A DNA stretch of 64,000 nt, taken from Vulcanimicrobiota bacterium. GTDB lineage: Bacteria > Vulcanimicrobiota > Vulcanimicrobiia > Vulcanimicrobiales > Vulcanimicrobiaceae. The stretch's first letter is position 1. Each line of letters opens with the position of its first letter. The position numbers were made by a program, and so were the translations under genes. Shown here in pieces: positions 16,037-24,671 of this stretch. Below the pieces are notes generated by a model. It had not been told where the DNA came from. It made no database searches and saw nothing but the letters and a program-made list of their open reading frames with translations. The stretch lies in assembly GCA_003151115.1 (NCBI GenBank), contig PLWS01000005.1, forward strand, positions 1 through 64,000, written 5' to 3'.

Positions 16037-18018
16037 TGCCTAATCTTATAACGCACATCTGCGGTACGCGCGCCACGACGCTTAACGCCATGGGAATGCG
16101 TGAAATGCAATCCCGCGCCTACGATGCTCGCAACGCGCAATATCTTCTGATCAAATCACCGCCGGCATCGGGTAAATCTCGTGCGCTCATGTACATTGGG
16201 CTTGACAAAATTACCAACCAGGGACTAAAAAAAGTCATCGTTGCCGTGCCGGAGCGTTCAATCGGCAACTCGTTCAAGACCACAATCCTTAAGCCGTCAG
16301 GGTTCTTCGCCGATTGGCTCGTACCGCCAAAGTACAACCTCACGACCGCAGGTGGAGGCCAGAAAACCGAGGCGGTTGCCGAGTTCCTCGGTTCGCAAGA
16401 ATCGATCCTGGTTTGCACGCACGCGACGCTACGCTTTGCGTACGAAAAACTTGGTGCCGCCGCGTTTGCGGATTGCGTCATCGCCATTGACGAGTTCCAC
16501 CACACCTCTGCCGATGTCGGATCGAAGCTCGGCGAGCTCGTTCGCGGCCTTATTGCTGACGGACGCCCTCATGTCGTTGCGATGACCGGATCTTACTTTC
16601 GCGGTGACACTTACCCGGTGCTGCGCCCGGAAGACGAGAACCGCTTCGCGCGTGTTACGTACACATATTACGAGCAGCTGGCCACGTATGAATACCTTAA
16701 AACTCTCGGTATCGGCTATCATTTCTATAGCGGTTCCTACCTCGACGCTATCGGCGAAATCTTCGATACCACTAAGAAGACGATCGTCCACATCCCCAGT
16801 GTCAACTCCGCCGAAACGCCAATGGAAAAAACGCTCCAGGTTGATACGATCCTTGACCACATTTCAGGCGGCGACGCCAGCCGAGTCAATCGCGACGAGG
16901 CCACCGGCTTCTACCATGTGGAGTGCCCCGATGGACGCTTGCTGAAAGTCGCCGACCTCGTCGACGACAGCCCATACCGCGAGCAGGTTCTCGAGAGCCT
17001 GCGCCGCGTCGAGGCTCGCGAAGACCTAGACCTGATCATCGCTCTCGGTATGGCCAAAGAAGGCTTCGATTGGATTTGGTGTGAGCACGTGCTCACTGTC
17101 GGCTACCGCAATTCCATGACTGAAATTATTCAGATCATCGGTCGGGCCACACGCGACGCCGAGGGCAAGACGCATGCACAGTTCACGAATCTCGTCGCAG
17201 AGCCAATCGACGATCGCGCCGTAGTGACGGATGCGGTCAACAATATGCTCAAGGCGATCTCGTGTTCGCTCATCATGGAACAGGTGCTCGCGCCTAACTT
17301 CAATTTTCAAACCCGCGTTCCCAACGGCCCACCGCCAGGTGTTCCCGGTCCCGGTGTCCCAATTCAGATTCGCGGACTTCAAGAACCCTCGACTGACCGC
17401 GTGCGCGAGATCGTGCAAGACCAGCTCGACGAGTTGAAAATCCACGTACTCAACGACCAGCACATACAGACGGCGATCGTGCATCCCGATGCCTTCACTC
17501 CGGCCGAAATCAACACCGTTCTCATACCACGCGTTATCGAGCGCACATACCCCGACCTCACGGCGGATCAAACCAACGAAATCCGCCATGCGCTATTGCT
17601 TGACTTCAACTTCAAAAGCGCTGTCGCGCCGGAACCGGGTGATCCTGAATCTGTCACATCAGACAACCTCGAGACGCGCCGCGAGGGCGAGAACGTCCTG
17701 ATCAAACTCGCCAGGAAGTTTGTGAATCTCGACGAGCTATCGATTGATCTGATCGACAGCATCAATCCGTTCGAACACGCCTACGAAATTTTGGCGAAGA
17801 CCCTCGATGAACGGGTGTTGCGCACGATCCACAGCACGGTCGTCGCCGGCCGCCTTCCCATGAACGATGAAGAGGCGGCAATGTTGTGGCCGTCGATCAA
17901 GGCATTCGTGAAGAGCCGTCAGCGAGAACCAAATCTCAACGCGCAAGATCCACGCGAACAGCGGCTCGCGCACGCCCTCGCGATTATCCGTGCTGCCAGA
18001 CGAGCTGTTATCGCGTGA
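16036..18018 (+). CDS. Superfamily 2 DEAD/DEAH-type helicase of the methyltransferase operon
   Basis: The 660-aa protein shows Walker A SPPASGKS (41-48), motif II IDEFHH (151-156, a DEFH box), motif III VAMTGSY, and QIIGRATRD as motif VI. The arrangement is that of the SF2 translocases found in restriction systems (type III Res-like or DISARM-type), not RecQ- or Ski2-like. It overlaps the methyltransferase by one base and the GIY-YIG nuclease by four, so the three proteins should be made in fixed ratio. A Gly-Pro-rich linker (PNGPPPGVPGPGVP) separates the helicase core from a C-terminal domain of about 230 residues without a known match, which may hold the nuclease or DNA-sensing part. Confidence 0.9.
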   Translation: MPNLITHICGTRATTLNAMGMREMQSRAYDARNAQYLLIKSPPASGKSRALMYIGLDKITNQGLKKVIVAVPERSIGNSFKTTILKPSGFFADWLVPPKYNLTTAGGGQKTEAVAEFLGSQESILVCTHATLRFAYEKLGAAAFADCVIAIDEFHHTSADVGSKLGELVRGLIADGRPHVVAMTGSYFRGDTYPVLRPEDENRFARVTYTYYEQLATYEYLKTLGIGYHFYSGSYLDAIGEIFDTTKKTIVHIPSVNSAETPMEKTLQVDTILDHISGGDASRVNRDEATGFYHVECPDGRLLKVADLVDDSPYREQVLESLRRVEAREDLDLIIALGMAKEGFDWIWCEHVLTVGYRNSMTEIIQIIGRATRDAEGKTHAQFTNLVAEPIDDRAVVTDAVNNMLKAISCSLIMEQVLAPNFNFQTRVPNGPPPGVPGPGVPIQIRGLQEPSTDRVREIVQDQLDELKIHVLNDQHIQTAIVHPDAFTPAEINTVLIPRVIERTYPDLTADQTNEIRHALLLDFNFKSAVAPEPGDPESVTSDNLETRREGENVLIKLARKFVNLDELSIDLIDSINPFEHAYEILAKTLDERVLRTIHSTVVAGRLPMNDEEAAMLWPSIKAFVKSRQREPNLNAQDPREQRLAHALAIIRAARRAVIA

Positions 18019-19256
18019 ACGAGAAAACGTCACCGTTCGAGGCAATTTTCGCGGAGGACGACTCACTCGGACTTCTCGCCGGCAAGGCCCCTGCCGCCGC
18101 GCGTTCGACTGAACACGAGATTGCGCTAGCGCATTTCGAAGCGATCAATGCTTTTATCGATGAACATGGGGTGCAACCCGGCGCCACGGACGGCGGACGC
18201 GAACCAAATTTGAACGAGTATACCCTTGAAGCGCACCTCGATGCTTTTCGCGAGGATAGCGCCTACCGTACGTTGCTGGGGCCGTATGATCGTCACGGCC
18301 TCCTTGGCATAGAATCCGGCGAATCCGCGACACCGACAACTATGACGGAGATCATCGCCTCTAATGATGCTCTCCTCGATGACTCCGAGCACATATTCCA
18401 GCTACATCACGTTGCAGCGCCAGCACTGTCGAAAACCGCGCCCGACGAGATCGCCAAGCGACGCCGGTGCGAAAACTTCGCCAACTACGCGCCTATCTTC
18501 GCGATGCTAAGTGCGGATCTCGCAAGTGGCCGACGCCTGACAAAGCGCTTCGAGCGCGAAGGCAGCATCACACCTGGAGCCGCCTTTATCCTCAATGGCA
18601 TCATGGCCTACATTGCCGACGTGAGCGCACCACAACGCCGCGGCAAGGAACCGGATGCACGTCTCCACGTGATCTTCGATAACGGGATGCAGAGTAATCA
18701 TCTCCTGCGATCGTTCGCGCGCGTACTGTACGAAGACGACAATGGTCGGCAGATCATCGAGGCTGCGCCGACGGTCAGCGGGCCGCTCTTTACCGACGCG
18801 CCTCCGATTGCCGGGCCGCTTTTTACTGGCGAAGCGGAAGCTGGAAGTGCCGATGACCGCTACACCGGAAGCATTTACATCGTCGAAAGCCTCTCCGCCG
18901 AACCGAGCATTGCGCAGCTGCGCGGGCGGCTCTATAAGGTCGGCTTTACAAGTCAGCCGGTTGAGCAGCGGCTCGCAGACGTTGCGGCCGATCCGACCTT
19001 CCTGCTCGCACCTGTGCGCATCGTCGCTGTCTTTGACACTGTAAATCTCAACCCACAGAAACTGGAACGGCTGCTCCATCAGTTTTTCGGGCACGCACGG
19101 CTGCAGATTGACATTCTGTTAGGCCGGACCGTAAGCCCGCGCGAGTGGTTCGTCGTCCCCATCGATCATGTCCGAGAGGCTATCAATCGGATTCTCGACG
19201 GGACCATCGTCAACTATCGCTATGATCATATCAGCCGCAAGATTGCGCGCCGGTAG
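18015..19256 (+). CDS. GIY-YIG (T5orf172/Mug113-type) nuclease of the methyltransferase operon
   Basis: The GTG start at 18015 overlaps the helicase stop (GTGA), giving 413 aa. The C-terminal third is a GIY-YIG domain: GSIYIVESLS (GIY strand), LYKVGFTSQPVEQRL (YIG strand with its Arg) and QKLERLLHQFF (metal-binding Glu), the pattern of the T5orf172 subfamily. The N-terminal 270 residues are acidic and not recognised; a short repeat (SGPLFTDAPPIAGPLFTG) forms a linker. The domain and context suggest the DNA-cutting subunit of a three-gene restriction-like system. The alternative start at 17886 would overlap the helicase by 133 nt and is unlikely. Confidence 0.87.
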   Translation: MNEKTSPFEAIFAEDDSLGLLAGKAPAAARSTEHEIALAHFEAINAFIDEHGVQPGATDGGREPNLNEYTLEAHLDAFREDSAYRTLLGPYDRHGLLGIESGESATPTTMTEIIASNDALLDDSEHIFQLHHVAAPALSKTAPDEIAKRRRCENFANYAPIFAMLSADLASGRRLTKRFEREGSITPGAAFILNGIMAYIADVSAPQRRGKEPDARLHVIFDNGMQSNHLLRSFARVLYEDDNGRQIIEAAPTVSGPLFTDAPPIAGPLFTGEAEAGSADDRYTGSIYIVESLSAEPSIAQLRGRLYKVGFTSQPVEQRLADVAADPTFLLAPVRIVAVFDTVNLNPQKLERLLHQFFGHARLQIDILLGRTVSPREWFVVPIDHVREAINRILDGTIVNYRYDHISRKIARR

Positions 19257-19461
19257 CCTCCAGGTGCTTTCAACCAAACGTTGAGTGCAGCGAGAGGCGG
19301 AGTCATTTCAATTTGTTTGCTACAACGAGATGCGTTAGATTGGCAGACCGGTTACCGCAAAAGAAAGATAGCCGAGCACCTTCGTATGCCGTTCCACGAG
19401 AGCGAGATTCGCGCAATACTGACTCGTCGTTGTAAGCAGCGAGCACTTACGAGATCCACGA

Positions 19462-20877
19462 TTGACCGCGTTTGGCGCTATTTTATCTGAACAGCGACGC
19501 GACATTCTAAGAGCAGCTAACGGCTTTACCGAAAGTGGGTGGATTCTGCAACAAAACTCTACGCTTACGAAAAAGAACCGTACTCGTTTAGGCCGCCTCC
19601 TTTTAGGGATAGCCGAAAACGCTCACAAAGAACCAAAAGAACATCTTTACTCATGGCATCGTCCAGGCAAAATGATTCTGCTAGACGCCGAGGGTGGAGG
19701 GATCCTAAACGATGCCATTTCTGTTATCCAGACTGTGCCGCAGTGGAACGAAGCATATCCACGCGACGCGATCCAGAAACGGATCATCGACTCTATGTTC
19801 GATGGCGGCGAAGCGGATGCGGCGGTGCAGAGGCTAGTAGACGGCCTCGTCGTCGATTGCAAGGCCATCCGTGCCTATGTCGCCTTCTCCGGCTTCCATC
19901 TCGAACCCGACGTCGAGATTCAAATCGGCAAATACAGCCTTCGCGTGCTCGGTACAACGGGTGTTGAAAGCGAGATCATCGAGCGGCTCAACCAGCATAT
20001 GGAAGCCGCGAAATATAGTGAGGAACTTCGCGTCACGGAGCGCGAGCGGTACCGCACCTACCTCCTCAAGCACGCGAATCTGCCGGTCTTGGTCGTCGAG
20101 TATCATGGCAGCATAGACGGGGCAGCGAAACTCGTCGAGCCGATAGCGGAGCACGTCGCGCTTTTCATGCAGTTCTGCATCGGCGCCCTGACCGAGCGAT
20201 ATTACGACAATCCGATCATCGTTGATTATCGCGGCCGCTTCACCGGCGAGTTTTCAGCATTCATGCCGGTGATGACCATCGAGTTCGATCAGCTCAGTTT
20301 ACCGAATCTTCGCGGCTTTCCTTACGATTGCGTAATTGCAAAAGACGACGTTACCAAACTCCAGAATCTGGGCGTGCTCGCTCTGGCAAACCAGTTTCTA
20401 GAGCTACCCTCGGACACACCCAACGCAATCAAGAACCTATTAATGCGAGCTATGGCCTCATTTGCCGATGGTGAGCGCGCTGTGAGCAACCTGTCTCGAA
20501 TGACGGCCTACGTGACGTCGGCGGAGGTATTCTTTTCGCAGAAAGACCGCGTCGTCGCATCGGTCACGAGGGGACTAGCGGCCGCCAACTCAACGAATGA
20601 ATCTGAATACGAACAGAATCTAGGGTTAGCAGAGAACGTTTACAAGCAGCGCAGCGAGGCGGTCCACCAAGGGTTCGAGCCCACGTGGGGGTACATTGCT
20701 CGCAAGTTAGCCTTAGGCGCCATCTTCCGAATGATCAGCATGCAAGGCGAATTAACGACACGAAAAAAGGTCCGCGATTGGCTGGAACCCCGCATGCCCA
20801 AAACGGCGAGATGCCCTACTTGCGGCAAGCGTACGACAGCAAACGATAATCAGGATGGGTCCGGTCCGCCTTCATAA
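19462..20877 (+). CDS. Apea-like HEPN-domain protein
   Basis: The 471-aa protein ends in a helical region with the HEPN catalytic motif R-x4-H (VYKQRSEAVHQG, R397 and H402), the form found in Apea-type HEPN proteins of defence islands. HEPN proteins of this kind usually cut RNA. The N-terminal two thirds are a mixed alpha/beta region without a known match. A single CPTCGK pair near the end could be half a zinc site. The start is unclear: TTG at 19462 is used because no better codon is seen. It follows the GIY-YIG gene by 205 bp and may be a separate cargo unit. Confidence 0.75.
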   Translation: MTAFGAILSEQRRDILRAANGFTESGWILQQNSTLTKKNRTRLGRLLLGIAENAHKEPKEHLYSWHRPGKMILLDAEGGGILNDAISVIQTVPQWNEAYPRDAIQKRIIDSMFDGGEADAAVQRLVDGLVVDCKAIRAYVAFSGFHLEPDVEIQIGKYSLRVLGTTGVESEIIERLNQHMEAAKYSEELRVTERERYRTYLLKHANLPVLVVEYHGSIDGAAKLVEPIAEHVALFMQFCIGALTERYYDNPIIVDYRGRFTGEFSAFMPVMTIEFDQLSLPNLRGFPYDCVIAKDDVTKLQNLGVLALANQFLELPSDTPNAIKNLLMRAMASFADGERAVSNLSRMTAYVTSAEVFFSQKDRVVASVTRGLAAANSTNESEYEQNLGLAENVYKQRSEAVHQGFEPTWGYIARKLALGAIFRMISMQGELTTRKKVRDWLEPRMPKTARCPTCGKRTTANDNQDGSGPPS

Positions 20878-21008
20878 CGGGCACCGTGTAGGACGGCGCG
20901 GCGGCGTCAGCATCGCAAAGGCGGTGCCACACCCGGACGCCGCTGCGACCGGCGCAAGGGTTCAAGCATCCCGAATAAAGGGTGAAATTTCTGTGAGGCT
21001 GCGCAAAA

Positions 21009-22214
21009 TTAAGTTTGCGGGAACTCATCGCCAGATCGATGAACTAATTCAGAACTCTTAAAAAGATCGAAATCATCTCGAGCCGCTACAGCTTGCTGAT
21101 GAAGCTCCGCGGTCCATTCGGGGAAGTCAAGCAGCAAAAGGTCTAAAGAGAAGCCGCTACCCTTTTCCGGAAACTCGGTAGCGATTCCGACGACGACTCC
21201 GGGACGGCCGAGTTCTTCCATCTTATCGCGCATCACGTAAGCGCGCGCGTGAAGCTCCGCAATGCGATCTTTACGGGGTTCAGCGTGTTTCTGTTTGAGG
21301 AAGACGTAGCCTATACCAGAATCTCCGAGCATGAACCTCGATTTTTTCATCGGATCTTCCATGAATTCCGTGAATGCCTCAGAGAGGTATCGACGATAGA
21401 ATCGTGGTTCACGAGCCATCGTGCGCGTTATACCGTCGACCGATTTCAAATCTCCACCGAAGTCCATGTCTCCATTAGCATAATCGTCGTGAATTTTGGA
21501 GATCAGTTGATCCCAAACATAGGAAATCTCGTCCGCTTCCTTTTTTGCCTTATATTCGGGCATATCTGTGAAGTCATCCCAGGATCCCGCGATCACTCGA
21601 AGGTCGTAAGCTCCGTCTTGTAACTTGTCGAACGAGTGAACTCCGAAATAGTATGCGACTAAAAGATCCTCTTCGCTGCCAATGATTGTGCCTTGCTGAG
21701 GCGTTGTAAGCAGTTGTTCGCGCTTACGAAGGTATTCCACGAAGTCCGTTATCGTGTCCAGCTCGCTGAGGAGCGTAAACAGCGTAGCCTCATCGAAGAC
21801 ATGGACAAAGCCGGCACCATGATCTCTTGATTCGAGCGGCACTGCACCGCCTGAACCGATGGCTACTGCGACGCGATGAACGATGCGGCTTGGCTGCGGG
21901 CCCAGCTCTACGCCCTTGCTCCCGTCTGCGGTCACTACCTCCATCATCGATCGCAGCCGGCGTTCGGCCCCGGAGATCTGTGATGCAGATTCGTCCACAG
22001 CCCGTCGCTTCCAGCGCTCAATTTGTGTCGCCCTATCGCCATCAGCCTTCAGTTCGATCTCTTTTACCGAAAAAATAACGACGTCTGGTTGACAAACGAC
22101 AAGAACATCGCACAGCTCTTGCGATGCGTTTTTCCCTCTTGGATTCGGATAGGTCCAAAGAGAAAGAAACGCGCGCGACGCCAGGTCATGAACGAACTGT
22201 TCAGATCGGTTCAT
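21009..22214 (-). CDS. Nuclease-like hypothetical protein of defence islands, 401 aa
   Basis: The N terminus (RAFLSLWTYPNPRGK, then ELCDVLVVCQPDVVIFSVKE) resembles a widespread family of island proteins whose opening domain looks like a PD-(D/E)XK nuclease fold, with the pattern ELxDxLVV...IFSxK. Here the acidic residue before the Lys is Ser (FSVK), so the catalytic site is either variant or dead. The rest has no recognised domain. No signal peptide or membrane segment is seen. It is oriented against its neighbours and separated by about 130 bp on both sides, so it is probably a single-gene cargo unit. Confidence 0.6.
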   Translation of the reverse strand: MNRSEQFVHDLASRAFLSLWTYPNPRGKNASQELCDVLVVCQPDVVIFSVKEIELKADGDRATQIERWKRRAVDESASQISGAERRLRSMMEVVTADGSKGVELGPQPSRIVHRVAVAIGSGGAVPLESRDHGAGFVHVFDEATLFTLLSELDTITDFVEYLRKREQLLTTPQQGTIIGSEEDLLVAYYFGVHSFDKLQDGAYDLRVIAGSWDDFTDMPEYKAKKEADEISYVWDQLISKIHDDYANGDMDFGGDLKSVDGITRTMAREPRFYRRYLSEAFTEFMEDPMKKSRFMLGDSGIGYVFLKQKHAEPRKDRIAELHARAYVMRDKMEELGRPGVVVGIATEFPEKGSGFSLDLLLLDFPEWTAELHQQAVAARDDFDLFKSSELVHRSGDEFPQT

Positions 22215-22350
22215 CTCGCTACGCCGTCGACGCCGGACCGTGCACGTTAGCCATCACGCAACGTTAGGACGTCGGTTGAAGATGCCCTTGAGGCGACCGA
22301 GACAAGTGGGCTCTGCAACCAAAAGTCCGATTTAGGCGGTTATTTTTATA

Positions 22351-23520
22351 ATGATCGTCGGGCCTCGAATCATCTTTGACAAATCCTTCATTCAGTCGCT
22401 CAACTCAGCGTTGATCGACGAAATGACGCTTTATTTCACGCCGACCTGTCCGCCTACACTTATCAGCGAGATTATTGCCGATCTCAAGCTGCCGCCCCTT
22501 AGCGATGGCCGCATTGGCGAAGACATCGTATGTCAGCTTGCGGAGAAGATGATGGGGGCGCACGGGGCTGAGCCACCGCCGCTGCGCTCACTTGTCGTTA
22601 GTAGCTTGCATGGCCAGACGCCGGCACTGAATGGTCGGGGATTCCCGGTAATGGTTGGTACGCCGGGGGTGCACTCGAACGAAGACGGTTCCGAGTTGAT
22701 GGTGTCGCAAATTCCGCAGCAACAGATGTGGGCCCGTTGGGCCGCAAACGATTTTTGCACCGAAAATGAGGCAACCGCCTCGGGATGGCGCGCTGAAATC
22801 GAGGCTACAGATCTGGAGGCTGAGCGTAAGAGATGGAAGCCGCTGGCGGATCAAATTGGCAGTCCGTCTTCGCTTAGCGCCATTGTCGAGAGCGTCGACC
22901 GTATCATGGCCGATTCAAGCGCGACGGCGCAACACGATCTTATCCAACTTGCGCTAAAAATCGTTCGTGCTGGCGCCCGGGATAGGATCAGTGCCATGGC
23001 TTATTTCATCGACGTGAAGATGGGAAAGACTATCGTCGAGTACGCGCCATTTGCAGCGCACGTCGCCCGAACCTACATGTGCTTTGCGCTCGGCATGGCT
23101 TGCAATTTGCTCGGTACGCGGCGAACCAACACTATCGACTTACAATATCTGTTCTATGCTCCGTTCTGCCGAACGTTTGTTTCGAACGACAGGCTTCACC
23201 GCGATCTATGGAGGGCGGGAGCAGTCATGTCACAGGCATCATTTGTCTGGGGCGAGGATTTCCGCGCGGACCTTAAAGTGCGCAACGGACGACGCATGGC
23301 AATGACCTTCGAGCAATGGGCCGAGCATCGGCGGATCCACGGTCAATGGCCGGAACGCATAGAAGGCTCTATCATATCCACATTGTGGGAAGAACATTGT
23401 CCAGATTGGCCGCGCGGAGGCGACGTTAGCCCGAACGTCGGCAAGACGATTGATGAATTAGACGACCCACATCTGCGTGACGTGCTCAAGCGTGCATTGG
23501 CAATGCGGGAGAAATTCTAG
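22351..23520 (+). CDS. PIN-like hypothetical protein, 389 aa, last cargo gene
   Basis: The opening (IIFDKSFIQSLN, then LTPTC-like and ISEIIADL) and the later DLQYLFYAPFCRTFVSNDRL resemble a family of island proteins with a PIN-type nuclease layout, where scattered Asp/Glu residues form the metal site. The first acidic residue would be D10 and the later ones those in DLQYL and SNDRLHRDL. The middle part is a helical insertion. The gene ends 148 bp before the right-end repeats and is the last gene of the transposon. Whether it is an RNase or a standalone defence gene cannot be told from sequence. Confidence 0.6.
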   Translation: MIVGPRIIFDKSFIQSLNSALIDEMTLYFTPTCPPTLISEIIADLKLPPLSDGRIGEDIVCQLAEKMMGAHGAEPPPLRSLVVSSLHGQTPALNGRGFPVMVGTPGVHSNEDGSELMVSQIPQQQMWARWAANDFCTENEATASGWRAEIEATDLEAERKRWKPLADQIGSPSSLSAIVESVDRIMADSSATAQHDLIQLALKIVRAGARDRISAMAYFIDVKMGKTIVEYAPFAAHVARTYMCFALGMACNLLGTRRTNTIDLQYLFYAPFCRTFVSNDRLHRDLWRAGAVMSQASFVWGEDFRADLKVRNGRRMAMTFEQWAEHRRIHGQWPERIEGSIISTLWEEHCPDWPRGGDVSPNVGKTIDELDDPHLRDVLKRALAMREKF

Positions 23521-23557
23521 GAATAGCACAGGACATAAGAATCCCTGTGGCCGCCAC

Positions 23558-23617
23558 CCTTGCCCAGTCGCACCCAATCGTATAGGTCGTCTTGCCTGGC
23601 CCGAACAGTGGGCAAGG
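23558..23617. repeat. Inverted repeat near the transposon right end
   Basis: CCTTGCCCA (23558-23566) and TGGGCAAGG (23609-23617) form a perfect 9-bp inverted repeat with a 42-bp loop, lying just after the last cargo gene. It could act as a weak terminator or as a binding site. The rest of 23521-23667 holds no gene. Confidence 0.4.
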
Positions 23618-23667
23618 GGCCTTCCCGACCCCCTTTGCCCCCTGGCCCCCGTAAAGACGGGCGCCTG

Positions 23668-23734
23668 ATTCTCATTATTAGGTGTAATTTTCTCATCCTT
23701 AAGTGTAATTTCTCACCTCTAAGTGGAACTTACA
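23668..23734 (-). repeat. Transposon right end with three tightly packed TnsB-type repeats
   Basis: Read on the minus strand, the end starts TGTAAGTTCCACTTAGAGG and continues with three abutting repeats (plus coordinates about 23710-23734, 23689-23709 and 23669-23687) with the core ACTTAAGGATGAGAAA. The spacing is close to 21 bp throughout, unlike the left end where one site is displaced. That asymmetry is what Tn7-family ends show and probably defines end polarity. Confidence 0.88.
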
Positions 23735-24604
23735 CCTCCTCCGACCAGCGCGGTCTGGCTGATCGTGTGGTGCGGAAAACGGAACGGCCGCGCGCGCACG
23801 ATGCCCGGACGCGATCCTAGTAAACCGGCGACGCTGTAAATCTTCGTCACTTCGAGCGCTTCGTTCGACGTCATCGGCGGAAGTATCGAAGGCAGGCGCC
23901 GGGCGAGCATTGTCTTCCCGCAACCGGGCGGTCCGAGCAGCAACAAGTTGTGTCCGCCCGCCGCCGCGATCTCCAGCGCGCGTTTCGCGCCGGCTTGGCC
24001 TTTGACGTCGGCAAAATCGCCGTACAGCACTTCGTCGAGCGGTGAAACGGCCGGCGCGCTCGTATGCGTGCGCCACTTCGATCCGTTCCCGGCGATTGCC
24101 GACCACGCGTCTTGCAGCGAATCTACCGCGAAGAGATCGATGCCCTCGACAAGCGCGGCTTCTTCGGCGTTCAAGCGCGGCACGACAATCTTCGTGAACC
24201 CCGCGTTGCGCGCGCCGAGCACCATCGGAAGGATGCCGGCGACGGGCTGCAGCGATCCGTTCAGCCCGAGCTCTCCTAGCGTTACGAAGTTTTGCAGCGC
24301 GAGGCGGTCGATCTGTTCGTCCATGGCGAGCAGCGCCAACGCGATCGAAAGATCGAACGCCGGCCCTTCCTTACGCACGTCTGGGCACGTCTGCCGGCGA
24401 AAGATTGATCAGCAGCCGCCCCGCCGGATACATAAACCCAGAATTGAAAATCGCGCTGCGTACGCGTTCGCGCGCTTCATTTAAAGCGCGGTCGGGCAGT
24501 CCGATGATCGCAAGCGCGGGCGTTCCGGGCGAGCTGTCGGCTTCGACGCGTACCACATAGCCGTCGATGCCGAGCATCGCAGCCGAAAACGCAAGTGAGA
24601 GCAC
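23735..24604 (-). pseudogene. comM: comM (yifB) Mg-chelatase-like ATPase, 5' half, interrupted and frameshifted
   Basis: ComM is an AAA+ helicase that promotes branch migration during natural transformation. The first 70 or so residues (MLSLAFSAAMLGIDGY, RERVRSAIFNSGF, NLSPADV) are in one frame (24604 to about 24380), and the continuation (RKEGPAFDLSIALALLA through Walker A LLGPPGCGKT to PHHTISQTALVGGG) is in another. The break is a 10-bp duplication. The frame then stops at the transposon end, right after the conserved GGG that precedes the ATPase core. The 3' half must lie before base 1. The gene is dead by insertion and by frameshift. Tn6022/AbaR elements in Acinetobacter also enter comM. 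Confidence 0.93.
24375..24393. repeat. 10-bp tandem duplication causing a frameshift in comM
   Basis: GCACGTCTG occurs at 24375-24383 and again at 24385-24393, so one 10-bp unit is duplicated. Removing one unit joins NLSPADV directly to RKEGPAFDL, the expected ComM sequence. Confidence 0.85.
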
Positions 24605-24671
24605 GTGACTCTATCACGCCGAGCGCTCCGGTTGGAAAGGCCGCGTCTTAAGAAGGGCCGAACCGCGCCGC

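Larger units (their letters stand above)
1..23734. mobile_element. Complete Tn7-like transposon inserted in comM, with defence-type cargo
   Basis: Both termini are visible. Base 1 starts TGTAAGTTCCA followed by a GGTGAGAAA block, and the same pattern occurs inverted so that the element ends at 23734, abutting the broken comM reading frame. Inside are tnsA, tnsB, tnsC and two tniQ genes in the order and overlap typical of Tn7-like elements, followed by about 15 kb of cargo. The element should leave a 5-bp target duplication; the right-hand copy would be CCTCC at 23735-23739, but the left copy lies before base 1 and cannot be checked. Insertion in comM is a known habit of the Tn6022/AbaR group of Tn7 relatives in Acinetobacter. 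No CRISPR array or Cas protein is visible, so targeting is probably by TniQ/TnsD recognition of comM. Confidence 0.93.

Noticed and set aside
19281-19490. 69-codon frame between GIY-YIG and HEPN genes
   Set aside because: TTG start, no ribosome-binding site, no recognisable features and overlap with the HEPN start.
41-23670. Shared 10-mer GCGCCTGATT at 41-50 and 23661-23670
   Set aside because: It is in direct orientation and not part of the inverted TnsB repeats; probably chance.
1-23734. CRISPR array or Cas effector in the Tn7-like element
   Set aside because: No regularly spaced direct repeats of 25-40 bp and no Cas-like protein were seen; the 29-bp-spaced palindromes are only 15 bp long, partly inverted and sit in a promoter region.
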